This document shows, in pieces, positions 10,418-21,200 of a stretch of 64,000 nt of DNA. This DNA is from Agrostemma githago. Taxonomy: Eukaryota; Streptophyta; Magnoliopsida; Caryophyllales; Caryophyllaceae. The notes under the pieces are model-generated. The model saw only the letters and a list, made by a program, of their open reading frames with translations. It was not told the origin of the DNA and made no database searches. A program made the translations under genes and the position numbers. The DNA lies in contig OY288246.1 of the NCBI GenBank assembly GCA_958450325.1, forward strand, positions 41,035,619 through 41,099,618. Direction: 5' to 3'. Positions within the stretch are counted from its first letter, which is position 1, and each line of letters begins with the position of its first letter.

Positions 10418-11950
10418 TCATGCCTTACGGTTCGCTGAGGTCTTTCGTTCCATGATTTTCCCCAGTTTACGTTTTTCATCGAGTTTGATCCATATGCACG
10501 TAGCATTTCTTATGAAAGCGCGAATTTTCGGCAACACGTCGTCGCGAGCTTCATTCATGTCAGCAAGTAAGAGACTTGCTGCCACCTCGAACGACAAGTA
10601 ACGCCTCCCGACCTTTGACCCAATATCAGTGTGGGTGAACGGCGCACCGTCGTACAGGCACATGTGCATCAAGCAGAAAATGTCGGACTCCGGATCGTTC
10701 TTCCGGGCGCTCTGCCATTCCAATTTTACTTGGCGATGCTCAAAATCCGCCAGGTGACTGCCCTTAATCAGCCCTTTCTCGTCCATGTAGACCCTCAATG
10801 CTTGCATCTGTTGCAGTATTAGGTAATAGTAAACATCAGCACCCAAGCAGTAGAATATTTTTGACGTGGTGAAATAAAGCATATGCGTGCAACTTACTAT
10901 CTCGCTGGACACCCGGAACATATGCGACCCTGGGGCATGTATCTGGTGATCGAGGATATCAACTGTTCTTTCTCTAAAGTTGACGCACACGCACGCGTAG
11001 TGCCCCATAGTATGCACCGGGAAAAACAACAGTTCAGCATTCAAGTCGAATATCCTGGTGCAGTCTTGTATGAATCTGTCCCACGCTTCGTACAGACCGT
11101 CAGTGTCTTCGTCCGCAGGGGTACTTGAGTCGGGTCGTTCCAGTATACGGGTCAGCGAGTCCTAACGGATGGCGAATATTAGTTGTCATCGGTGACTGGA
11201 TGCGAGAATGGAATATATCATGTGCGTGGCCGCACATCGCAAAGTGTGTGATTGTACAGACTAAAGCGTGTGATTGTACAGACTAAGCCGCGTGACTTTG
11301 CAGCGTGCAGAGTGTGACTATACATGACAGTGTGTATTCAAATTCTAGGATGCCTGACTATATAATGTGCGTGGCTGTACAACTTATATTCCGTGATTGT
11401 GCACGTCAACAAGAGTGACTCTGCAAAGTGATGTCTGACTATTAATGTTAATGGGGGTCATGTGCACTTTTAGCAGGTGATTGTACAAACTAAGCTGCGT
11501 GACTTTGCAGCGTGCAGAGTGTGATTATGCACCTCGACAAGAGTGATTGTACACATCAACATGTGATTGTAACTGATAGCATGTGATTGTACATGTCAAC
11601 ATGTGTGACTGTGCAACTGATAGCATGTGATTGTACATGTCAACATGTGTGACTGTACTAAGTGAACTTTGTGATTATTTCTAACTATTTAATGTGAATG
11701 GGGATCATTTGTACTATTTAGTGTGATAGGTAGTAGGTTATGGGGGCATACCATGTGTTGAATTCCGAACCACGCCATCGTTGGGTCCGTGGGGGAGGAT
11801 AACCCACGCCGGTTGTCGTCTGATTCGCACCAGTTCATTAGGTGCGACCAACACTCCAGCACAGCGGCGCTCATGCCACCGGCGGAGAAGAGCGATTGAA
11901 TGTCACGCCTCTTCAACTGCGCACGAGGGCCGTAGGACCCAAAGCGTTCA
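10418..11950 (-). other. Second Ulp1-like domain, catalytic Cys replaced by Ser
   Basis: Exons 11950-11752, 11161-10898 and 10807-10418. His is kept in MGHYACVCVNF and Asp in VDILDHQ. From the shared splice junction onward the segment aligns without gaps to the first domain (33 residues up to W-Q, then 22 more). This places Ser (codon 10685-10687) at the position of the catalytic Cys, within ESD instead of DCG. The intron at 10808-10897 sits where the first domain has its intron at 12643-12726, which supports an internal domain duplication. Cysteine proteases with Ser at the nucleophile are normally inactive, so this half is probably a binding module. Confidence 0.6.
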
Positions 11951-14900
11951 CTGCGGATTTGTTGACACCGGTTAGTAGGTGTAATATGAAGCACGCATCA
12001 GGAACAAAAGACGGTCACTTACTTTTCGTCGTACCCATTATCGTCGAGGAAGCAGTAGTCGGCGGTGTGTTTTCGCAGGCTGAGCATCCCACTCGTCAAC
12101 CCCACTCGCAGGCGAAATACGAGTGACATGACAATGGCGTCCGGGGCAGGTTCACCCTGGTTCAAAGAGCAACCCAACCCATCTCCACAGCCCCGTATCC
12201 GAGACTTAATCGCCGACTGTCTTTCTTCTGGGACTGATCTGAGGGTGGGTCCAGGTGTTTTCGGTGATTTGCTCAGACGCTTCTTGGCGGTTGCCTTCAG
12301 AGGAGTGGTTTCAAACGTACGGGCAGATTCCAACGATTCCTTGTATTTTCCGAATTCAATCACTTTCTGCAAAACAGCGTTCCTCATCTTGTTCGCGTCG
12401 CTCAGTATAAGGGTCACCGTGATCTCCGCCCTGCACATATTCATGGCCGCCATTGACCCCAAGGAGCAGTTGAACGAGGACCCGTTGTACAGCATCATGT
12501 GCACCATCAAGTACACTCCACAGTCATTGGCGGAGTACCCCACTCCCTGCCATGATAAGGGAACGTTTGCCAGTTTAAACGCACGGACCTTCTCACTTTT
12601 CTCCATCCCTCGTTGTACCATGAACTCCCCCATCTTATTAACCTGCAAAACAAGTTCAAACAGGATCAGTTGTTGGACACATTCCGGTCACATAATTGAT
12701 TCAATATTAAATTAAAAGGGTCTGACCGCTGTCCGAGCAATGCCATAGTAAGACAACTTTGTAAAATCTTTATCGTACAACTGGTTGTCGAGGTACTCTA
12801 TTTGCCAAGAATTGAAGTTGATGCAGGCGCAACTGTAGTGACCCTCATCACCCGTCAAGATCGGGACAAACACCTGCAAACAATGCGTCAGGATTATGGG
12901 TTGATAACAACTACGAATAGACAGTATGTCCAGGATAATACCATGTCCGAGTCCAAAGCAATGTCGGAGAAACTATTTTTTATCCACTCGTCCCACACGT
13001 AAAATATTTCCTGGTCATATTTATTGCCTCTGCCTCCTTCCTTCCACAATGACAACACTGGGGCCTGCTCACATACATGCATTGATGGTAATACATGTAG
13101 TCAGTTTGTGTTTGACATGAGTGCGACTGTACAACGTAAAATGTGTGACTATACAGCTTGTAGCGTGTGACTGTGCAGTTTATAGCGGTGACTGGACAAC
13201 ACAATGGGTGTGACTATACAGGTAACAGTGTGTGACTATAAAGCCAATTGTGTGCGATTATACACCTTATTTGGGGGTTGAACGTACCGTATGTCCAAGA
13301 GAGAAGTAACATCTACTGGTTACTCTTGATGCTTTTTTGTCGTGCACCAGGTGGTTCAGCAGCCTACACCAGCAGTCAATGACGTTATTCATCACCTCCA
13401 GGCCAGGCTCGAGCGTCTGCATGTCGCCCCTCGCGATACAGTCGTAAGCTGTGTACTCGACCAGCATTTCGCTGCAGAACAAACGAAGTCCCGATTAGCA
13501 CGTGCATTTTTAAAAACAACATGACCAGGACAATAAGTACGTACCCTGACGGACGTGGCGTTCCTCGGTCGAAGACGTAGTCGATTACGTCTTTCCGTAC
13601 GCTGAGGATATTCCAGAAGATGACGATGTTGGAGCACATGAATCCAGAGATTACAAGCTGCCCCCTCATTACTCTTCCACAGTCCAACGTGCAGCCCAAA
13701 TTGTCCGGAATCGTGTCCATGCACTCAAATGCCACATCGGAGTGGAAGATGTATCGATGATGTTTAGCCTCCGGGTGTATTCTGGTCACTGAACCATCGT
13801 CTGTCTGTTGAGTATCGGTCGTGACAATTTCTTCCGTCGCGGGCGTGGTGGCAACAGCGTCCGCTACAGCCCAGCCTGCTTTGTGCAGGTCCTTCTCAAG
13901 GCTAGAACTGACTGTTGCAATGGGTGGAGCTGGTGTTACATCTAAAGCCGACCGTGCGTCCGCTGTCCCCCACCCTGCTTGCCGTAGAGCTACCACTACG
14001 GTCGGACTCATGTCCGTTGAACCATGCACAGCGGAGTCTTGGTTGGTTTCTACAGCGGCATCATTCTCTTCAACTTCCCCCTCACAGAAACCTGGTGTCA
14101 CGATGCCACCATCAAAAGTCCCCTCATCATCGTAACCCTCTGTTCCATCATCATCTCCCACGTAGAAACCTGATTTGTCAATATCTTCATCCGCGTAACC
14201 AGAATCACGCAAGTCTTGCATAATTTGACGTACCAGACCGCAGGCTTCAGCATCGCGCTGCTGCTCGCCCTCAACGACAGGGGCGTTCTGGGTAGTCTGC
14301 TTCAACTGGCCGGCCAACACAACGACTTCATCGATATACCGGAGGACAGATGGATCTTCCCAGAATTGTTGGGAGGACGTGTCCTGACTTGGAACTGCAT
14401 TGTTCCTCGTCGATATTTCTCTTACTTTTGAGGCAGCCTGCTCACAGAAACCGCAAAAGGCTAGCGCACACCTTCGGAATTCCATGAAAAAACGCCGGTC
14501 GTCCTATAATTCAGTTGAAGTCAAATCATTAGTGCGAAGCTCAGTGGTGTTGAGGCTGGCAGCGTAACTATGACTAAGCATCTAAGTGTGTGACTGTAAG
14601 GAATAAAGTGTGTGACTATACAGTTTATAGCTTGTGACTGTGCAAGTTATAGTACTGACTGGATAACATAATGCGTGTGTCTATACAAGTAATAGTGTGT
14701 GACTATACAGCTAATAGTATGTGACTGTACATCAGGATGAGTGTGATCATAACGACCATGACTATCAGTTTTTTTAAAACATAGGCAAGACTTTCAGATT
14801 AAATCGTTTCACGAACAATAAATTGATGATCTATAGAGTGGCTGGGAGATCACTTATGTCAAGCGTTGCCTTCCGATTGATCGCCTCTCTCCACCCCTGT

Positions 14901-16377
14901 CGTTATTCTTTTTGGACTAGAGTGCTATTTGTCAGAGGGCATCGTTATAGCGGGGGTGCACTCGCTGCCTGGTTTCCCACATGTACGTGGGTACGACACC
15001 TTCGAACGCAGCTGATTTCCCAGGGATCCCGTCTCCAGTTCCCCAGCAAGACGATCGCTTATTTTCCGTGCATCCCAATGTGCGATAAATGGTATGTCGT
15101 ATATGCAAGTCTCGCTACGGAAATCGTAGCGCTGGAAGTACGCAATCATCAAAATGGGGATGCACCCCCGGAGGTAGTTGACGACTTTGTTGGGGTCACG
15201 CGTCCCTTTACCTGCCCGCACCAGATCCTGCAGGACAAAGCTACACCAGTCCTGTTCACCAATCAAGTCCACGTCCTCCACTGCGGCCAGCAGACTCAGG
15301 TCCAGTGAATTGTTCGTAGTAGGCGCGAGGAATGATGACAACGCGAACAACACGAACCTGCGGACAAAGTCGTCGTCAGCGGCTTTCGTTGCCATTAACT
15401 TTTCGTGCACCCTCCCTAATGTTATTGGCCCGCTGCTGTCAACCACATCGAACCCCTTCCGCCAGGTACTCTTTAACCTGATCACGTTAGGTGAGTCTGC
15501 CCCTTTCTTATTTTGTGTTGGGATTAATTTCACCGGATGAGGGCCTAAAGGTAGCTGGAGGCAATCGTGGACGTCGTACTTTGACATCATGAATGCCTCC
15601 CGGCGTGAGGCGCGAAAAATATGGGACCCGTCAGAATATGCACGTAGGAATATAAGCGCATGGTCAGTGGGGACCGATTCGATCCTCAGGTCCAAGAGCC
15701 CGCCGAAGCCAACACCACGCACCCTCTCTTTCTGATCATCCGATAATTGCGCAATTAGTTGGTGCAACCGCATTGGCCTACAGTGAATATCTGGCTGACC
15801 CTCTCGGCGGTCCCCCTCCCCTCTTCCTGCGAGACACACTCACGTATGTGGGGTCGGCCACTGTATCATATTTGACTCTCCTCTTTTTCTTTGGCCTGCT
15901 TTCCTCAACACTTTTTGTCTCACCCACATCCAGATCGGCGACCGGTGAATCAAAAGTCATCCTCTTTTTTTCCTTGTGCCTGCCTTCGTCAACGATTTAT
16001 GTCCCCACCACATTCGTCTCGGCAACGATGTGGTCCCCTGATGTATCTTCAACAGACTCCACAACAGTCTTCTTCTTCTTATGCTTCTTTTTATGTTTCT
16101 TCTTACCCAAATTTTGGTCGGCGACCGGTGAATCAAAAGTCACCTTTTTTTTTTTCTTGTGCCTGCCTTCGTCAACGATTTCTGTCTCCACCACATTCGT
16201 CTCGGCAACGATGTGGTCCCCTGATGTATCTTCAACAGACTTTACAACAGCCTTCTTCTTCTTATGTTTCTTCTTACCCAAATTTTGGTCTACAACCAAT
16301 GTATCATCAATTACATTCTCTGCCACGGCTTTATTCTTACTGGTCTTCTTTTGAATTTTCTTCTTCGCACCCGACAT
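10418..16377 (-). CDS. Ulp1-like gene with two tandem protease domains, multi-exon, with a premature stop
   Basis: Predicted - strand exons, all with GT-AG borders and matching phase: 14503-13545, 13471-13288, 13064-12942, 12873-12727, 12642 to about 12023, 11950-11752, 11161-10898 and 10807-10418. Upstream coding lies at 16377 to about 15780 (Lys-rich; start MSGAKKK) and about 15839-15001. The latter carries GFGGLLDLRIESVPTDHALI, the type of N-terminal domain found in plant transposon Ulp1 proteins. The central exon (13545-14503) is acidic and low complexity. The rest is two Ulp1 C48-type domains in tandem. The Lys-rich exon contains a duplicated block and an in-frame TAA at 15997-15999. The frame changes near 15780-15840, where I could not settle the splicing. 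Ulp1 enzymes cut SUMO conjugates; a role in protecting or modifying transposition proteins is inference. Introns are packed with the element motif. Confidence 0.65.
11240..11680 (+). repeat. Dense GTGTGAYTRTACA motif array in Ulp1-like intron
   Basis: Around fifteen copies at 20-35 bp spacing, many of the form GCATGTGATTGTACATGTC or GCGTGTGATTGTACAGAC. They fill the intron between exons 11950-11752 and 11161-10898. Several units form a local tandem repeat (CATGTGATTGTACATGTCAA twice within about 60 bp). Confidence 0.85.
12023..13550 (-). other. First Ulp1-like domain with intact His-Asp-Cys
   Basis: Spans the exons from the end of 14503-13545 through 12642-12023. The catalytic residues are His in TGDEGHYSCACINF (codon 12838-12840), Asp in IEYLDNQ (codon 12787-12789) and Cys in SANDCGVYLM (codon 12520-12522), with Gln in SWQGVG upstream of the Cys in the usual oxyanion position. 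Order and spacing fit the C48 peptidase family. Unlike the second domain, it has an extra intron (12874-12941) just before VFVPIL. Confidence 0.7.
13105..13270 (+). repeat. GTGTGAYTRTACA motif array in Ulp1-like intron
   Basis: Six or seven motif copies (AATGTGTGACTATACAGC, GCGTGTGACTGTGCAG, GTGTGACTATAAAGCC and others) fill the intron between exons 13471-13288 and 13064-12942. The motifs read on the + strand, antisense to the gene. Confidence 0.8.
14575..14760 (+). repeat. GTGTGAYTRTACA motif array in Ulp1-like intron
   Basis: About seven copies at 20-30 bp spacing (GTGTGTGACTATACAGTT, GTATGTGACTGTACATC and similar) in the intron upstream of exon 14503-13545. The array resembles 13105-13270 in unit order (GTGTGACTATACAG then TGTGACTGTGCA then a CTGGA unit), so the two intron arrays probably share a recent origin. 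Confidence 0.8.
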
Positions 16378-16447
16378 TCTGCTGCAATAACAACATGCGT
16401 AAAGAGTGTGATACGGTTGTACAGAGTTGGTTGTACAGAATGATGCA

Positions 16448-16962
16448 CAGTCATACAGAGTTGGTTGTACAGTCATACAGAGTTGGTTGTGCAGAATGAT
16501 GTACAATCACACCTTTGGATCTACACAGTCGCACTTGTTATGATGCAAAGTCACACGCTTTATATTGTATAGTCATGCATTGTTGGTTGTATAGTCACCC
16601 GTTTGAGGCTGTATAGTCACACTCCTTATGTTGCAGAGTCGCTCTCTTTTTACTGTAGAATCACATCGTTGAAGCCGTATACTCAGTTGTAAAATCACAT
16701 GCGTAAAGAGTGTGATTTTACAACTGAGTATACGGCTTCAACGGTGTGATTCTACAGTAAAAAGAGAGCGATTCTGCAACATAAGGAGTGTGACTATACA
16801 GCCTCAAATGGGTGACTATACAACCAACAATGCATGACTATACAATATAAAGCGTGTGACTTTGCATCATAACAAGTGCGACTGTGTAGATCCAAAGGTG
16901 TGATTGTACATCATTCTGCACAACCAACTCTGTATGACTGTACAACCAACTCTGTATGACTG
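16448..16962. repeat. Near-perfect foldback: 252-bp arms, 11-bp loop
   Basis: The left arm (16448-16699) and right arm (16711-16962) are reverse complements with only a handful of mismatches by eye (for example GAGTC/GAATC and CACATCG/CACACCG) and no indel. The spacer is TGCGTAAAGAG, and the same ATGCGTAAAGAGTGTGAT string occurs at 16395, just outside. Each arm carries about ten copies of the element motif, so motif polarity flips at the centre. It lies about 70 bp upstream of the Ulp1-like start codon, in its leader or promoter. A transcript through it would form a long hairpin. Confidence 0.9.
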
Positions 16963-17932
16963 TTGCAATGACTGTACAAGCAACAATCTTTGTATGACCG
17001 TACAAGCAACTCTGTATGACTCTTCAAATGTTAGTTTTATTTCTTCCCAAACACCAAGTCTGTGACTATAACACTGCTTTAACGTGAACCTCAACAAGGA
17101 AGCATGAAAACTTCAACAAAGAACTATCTAATCGATGGCAGATGCATACTTACAATGACGACTATGGGAACTTCAACATGAACTTCAACAAAGAAATAAA
17201 GACTTCATCTTTAGGTCTATAACTACAACTCAACTTTAGGGTTATAACTAGAGGAATAACGATTAATCAAGAATAAAAACTGTGTGATTATTAGTTGTCA
17301 AAGGAAAAAATCTTCATCTTCGACTCTATAACTACAACCACTGTACAACTACAACAACTTTAACTCAAAATCAGGGTTATCGGGTTGGAAAAATGCTCTT
17401 TTATCATTTTGTATGGTTCATGCATGCGGGAGTTGGTGTTTTTAGGGTTCATGAAAATGGAATAAAAAGAAAATCGGAGGTTGAAAATAGAACATTCAAC
17501 AAACCTTATTGGAGATGGAGAAGCTGCGGAAATGGAGATGGAGATGGAGAAGCTGCGGAAATGGAGATGGAGATGGAGATGGAGATTGATTTTTTTTTTT
17601 TAGAGAGGAAGAGGGCGGTGAGTGATTAGGTAGGAAATGAATTGAAGATAGGTGAATGGGGAAGGTAAAACGCTTTGGGCGGGAGTATAGAGAGGAGGGA
17701 AATTAATTGGGGGATAGGGTGAGGGGGCTATTGACTAGTGATGGGGTTGATGGATGATGGGTGATGGCTGTCCACAGCACATCAGTCCCGCAGCACTCTT
17801 TTTTTTTTTTTTTATACAATCTAAACCCATTCATCCACCGTCCATTTTAAGGTAAACGGATGGAGGGGATCAACACTAAGAGACTCTTGGAGAGTTAGTA
17901 ACTCTCTTGATCCCCCCCCCCCCCTCTCTCTC
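16963..17932. other. Right terminal region of the large MULE
   Basis: No convincing gene. It contains the last motif copies (to about 17060), CTTCAACAA-rich sequence, a GGAGAT minisatellite (about 17514-17586), a poly-T run near 17800 and the element terminus (GGATCAA inverted against TTGATCC at 17868-17916). It would include the promoter of the - strand Ulp1-like gene. Confidence 0.45.
17514..17586. repeat. (GGAGAT)n minisatellite
   Basis: GGAGATGGAGAAGCTGCGGAAAT units repeated about two and a half times and ending in pure GGAGAT repeats. The reading frame across it is a by-product of the repeat. Confidence 0.8.
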
Positions 17933-18195
17933 TATATATATATATAGAGAGAGAGAGAGAGGCAGCATCTGGTACATTTGTCAAATTTGGTACAATTTAC
18001 CTTTTAATTGTGGCCATTGGATCTCACATGATCAAGAGCTAAGATTAAAACTCTCTAAATCCCCAAAGCTATTTTTTCTCATATTTTTATAGTTATTTCG
18101 ATGTACAAACAAGATTATTTTAATAAAGAAACGTAGTTATTTGATAGTTAACTACTAAATTGTTTACTGAGAATAATGTTATCAGGTTATATGTA

Positions 18196-18620
18196 GTTAT
18201 TTCAATGTAGATACGTAGTGATTCCAATGTAGAAAGTCAGTTATTGTATTGAATAACTTGTGTTATTGTATTGAGATGAAATTAAAATATAATACTTCGT
18301 AAATTTTATAATAATGTTATCTGATGTTACGTTGTTATTCCAATGTAGAAACTCAGTTATTATAATAAATAAATCGTGTTATTGTATGTATTGAGATAAA
18401 ATTCAAATATAATTAACTTTATAATAATGTTATCTGATTTTACGTAGTTATTCTAAAGTAGAAACTCAGTTATTGTAATGAATAACTCATGTTATTATAT
18501 TTGGCTGACACTCAAATATAATCAGTTTTAGAATAATATTATCTGATTTTAAGTAGTTAGTCCAATGTAGAAACTCAGTTATTGTAATAAATAACTCGTG
18601 TTATTGTATTGGGATGAAAC
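18196..18620. repeat. Tandem repeat of about 110-120 bp, about 4 copies, with AGTTATTGTA motifs
   Basis: Units share AATGTAGAAACTCAGTTATT, a TAACTCGTGTTATTGTATT block and ATAATGTTATCTGATTTTA. Copies are diverged and vary in length. Like the other elements in the chain, this one carries an array of a short T-A-rich motif close to one end. Confidence 0.75.
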
Positions 18621-18624
18621 ATCT

Positions 18625-19890
18625 TGCATGCACCCAGCAAAAGGAATTTCACTGAAAGGCAAAAACAAAGGAGTTAGTTACAATAAAAATAAATAAAATT
18701 GAAGTACAATAATCACACATGTGCGATAGAATAACTATAAAAACACTATAAAATAACTCTGGTTATAAACCATGGTAACTGATATAATGAAATAACTTCA
18801 AGAATAATATAAAATAACCGCAACAATAGTATAGATTAACTTGAATAAAATAATAAAATAATTGGGTATTTCATAGTAATAATAATGTATCAAAATCAAA
18901 AATTTATACTATGAAATAATATTTAGTTATTTTAATGTTCATGTTCAAGTATTGTAATGTTCATGTTCAATTATTTTATTGTTCATATTCAAATATTGCA
19001 ATATTCATAATTTCAATTTTTAATCTTGTAATCAAAAATCCGGAAATTACTCAAATAATGTATCAAACCATGTAGAATAGCACACAAAATTAAGTCAAAA
19101 ACAGAGTACGGAATTGAATCACAATCAGAATTGAACACAAAATCAAAGCACTAAACGAAATAAGCGATATTCAGTACATGTAATCATCAAATAGTAATAT
19201 TTAGTAAAATTGAAAACGACAATTCATTTGTCTTTAGTCAATCAATAACAGTGAAACGAAACTGGAATCAGATTACGAAATTGAAATAGGAATCTGGACG
19301 GGAATTTGAACTAGTTGAGATTGTATTCAAAACAGTAATAACAAAATCATCAAACCCTATAAATTGAATCACTGATTCAAATTTAAAGACTGAATAAAAA
19401 ACATTGAATGTTCATATTTACATTAAAAGAAACACGATTAGATGTAATTACATACAATTTATGTTGGAACACGAAATTGGAAGGACGAAATTGCTGAACA
19501 CAAATTCTCAAAAGCGAATTTTCTAACTAATTTCAAAATTACTAGGGTTTCTGATTCAATTACGAAATTGAAGGACGAAAATTAATGAACACAGAATTGA
19601 AACAAAAATACAACCGCAAATTATCACAGCAGAACGAAAAGTTAACACTGATTCAATCACATATAGCAAATTGAAAACAAAAATTGGAACGAAATATAAC
19701 AAATTGAACAATATAGCAGCGAAATTCGATTGAAATACCTGATTGTATGCAAGATTGGGCGTGAGTTAACTGAGAGGATTCGTGAGAGTTTTGATTTTGC
19801 GATTTGATTTCAATCTTAAGAGGGTTTTGATTTGGTGAGAGTAATTTGACTGAGTGGTTTTGATTTTACGTATACTGTTTGGGTAGAGGT
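18625..19890. other. AT-rich interior of non-autonomous element, no gene
   Basis: Scattered AATAAC motifs (18720-18970) and long AT-rich stretches with AATTGAA/ACGAAATTG repeats. No frame of interest on either strand. Confidence 0.4.
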
Positions 19891-20005
19891 TTGATGTTTA
19901 CTTTTTTATTTCAAGTTTTAATCTTAGCCTTTCATATACTTATATCTAATGGTTGTGAATGTAAGGTAAAATGTATGAAATATGGCATAGGGTAAAAGAT
20001 CTCAC

Positions 20006-20119
<114 letters not shown>

Positions 20120-20629
20120 GGGGGGTTCATATAAGGACACCCCTCCCTATAAGTACATAAGTTCTATTGTTGGCCATTGGATTAAGGATGATGTATGGTT
20201 GAGATTTGATCTAAAAACACAAATTTACATCCTAATTCACACTCCCCATGTGCAATTACTAATCTTTTCTCTCTCCTTCCCCCACACTAATTAACTCCTA
20301 ATTATTCTTCTACCAATAACTCCTACACACTAATTAAATTTTTTACCAATAATAATTTTTTCTCTTCTTCCTTACAATCATAATTTTTTTAAAAAAAATC
20401 AGAATTCTTTAATTTCTCTAATTTTCTCTCTTCTTGTTTTGTTTTCGTTTTATCATCTTCATCACCGTCCATTTTGTTTCTTAGCAGGAGTATTTTTTTT
20501 GCATGATTTCAAGTGCATACAGTATAACTTCGAATAAACGTAGTAAATAATTCTATTTATCTCCTTATTTGTTATCTTTAATATGTAATTTATTGTATTT
20601 TTCGTTATTGCTGTGGTATACTTTTATTG

Positions 20630-21130
20630 ATTTGAAGTTACAAAATATATGAACTGAAGTTACAAAATATGTGAAGTTACAAATTTTTATTAAACTTATG
20701 TTGTTGTGGAAATGAAGTTACAAATTTATCAGTTAAAGTGTCGTTATAAAGTAATTGAAGTTGCATATTGACCAATTAAAGTGAAGCTACAAACTGAAAC
20801 AATTGAAGTGAAAGATCAATACAGTTGAAGTTCCTCTACATACACTTAGAGTTACGGATACTAAAGTTTCAGAACAATTGAGTTGAAGTTATAAAACAAA
20901 TGTATTGAAGTTTCAATACATACACTTGAATGTTTACACCGGTACGAAAACAAATATTTATTAAAGTTATGTTGTTATAGAGATGAAGTTACAAATTTAG
21001 CAGCTAAAGTTAAACTATTGTTTCTCCACCATTACTATCTCTAAGTCAATTATAATCTACTCTCGTTCCAATTAAATATTGTTGAAGTTACATTTGTTGT
21101 CAGCTGAAGTTTCATATATATTGACCAATC
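20630..21130. repeat. GAAGTTACAAA motif array
   Basis: About fifteen copies of GAAGTTACAAA or close variants (GAAGTTGCA, GAAGCTACAAA) at 15-40 bp spacing. It is analogous to the AGTAACA, AGTTATTGTA and GTGTGAYTRTACA arrays of the other chained elements. Confidence 0.7.
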
Positions 21131-21139
21131 AAAGTGACG

Positions 21140-21200
21140 TTAAGGTTCATTGAGCTTCGAAATCAGCTTCACAAGTCTTCGTCCCCTACGTTTGACAAGG
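21140..21200 (-). pseudogene. 3' part of a short ORF interrupted by retrotransposon A
   Basis: Continues the frame that starts at 37747. With one copy of the 5-bp duplication removed, the two pieces make a continuous 43-codon frame ending in TAA at 21140. The peptide is basic and leucine-rich here (VKRRGRRLVKLISKL). No family recognised. The preserved frame supports the inferred insertion site, but such a short ORF may not be a gene. Confidence 0.3.

Larger units (their letters stand above)
2996..17935 (+). mobile_element. Large autonomous-type Mutator-like element (FAR1 + Ulp1 MULE)
   Basis: An element of about 15 kb bounded on both sides by TA-rich microsatellite. The left end, read inward, has GGGATCAAGGGAGTT (about 3019-3033); the reverse complement of the right end has GGATCAAGAGAGTTA (about 17898-17912). 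These short similar termini are followed by loosely similar GGATGGATG-type blocks. Inside are a FAR1-like MULE transposase (+), two 92-aa paralogous genes (-) and a two-domain Ulp1-like gene (-). Plant MULEs carrying Ulp1-like genes are known (the Kaonashi group), so the gene combination has precedent. The exact boundaries and target duplication are not certain. Confidence 0.65.

Noticed and set aside
15839..15855. 17-bp intron (GTGAGT...CGCAG) to explain the frame change in the Ulp1-like N-terminus
   Set aside because: Far too short for a plant intron; a longer alternative ending near 15779 gave the wrong phase, so the frame change is left open.
15891..16499. + strand ORF rich in Ser, Pro and Phe
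   Set aside because: It is the antisense shadow of the Lys-rich first exon of the Ulp1-like gene.
6640..16990. CRISPR-like array of regularly spaced motifs
   Set aside because: Motifs are degenerate with unequal spacers that are themselves similar, there are no cas genes, and the DNA is plant.
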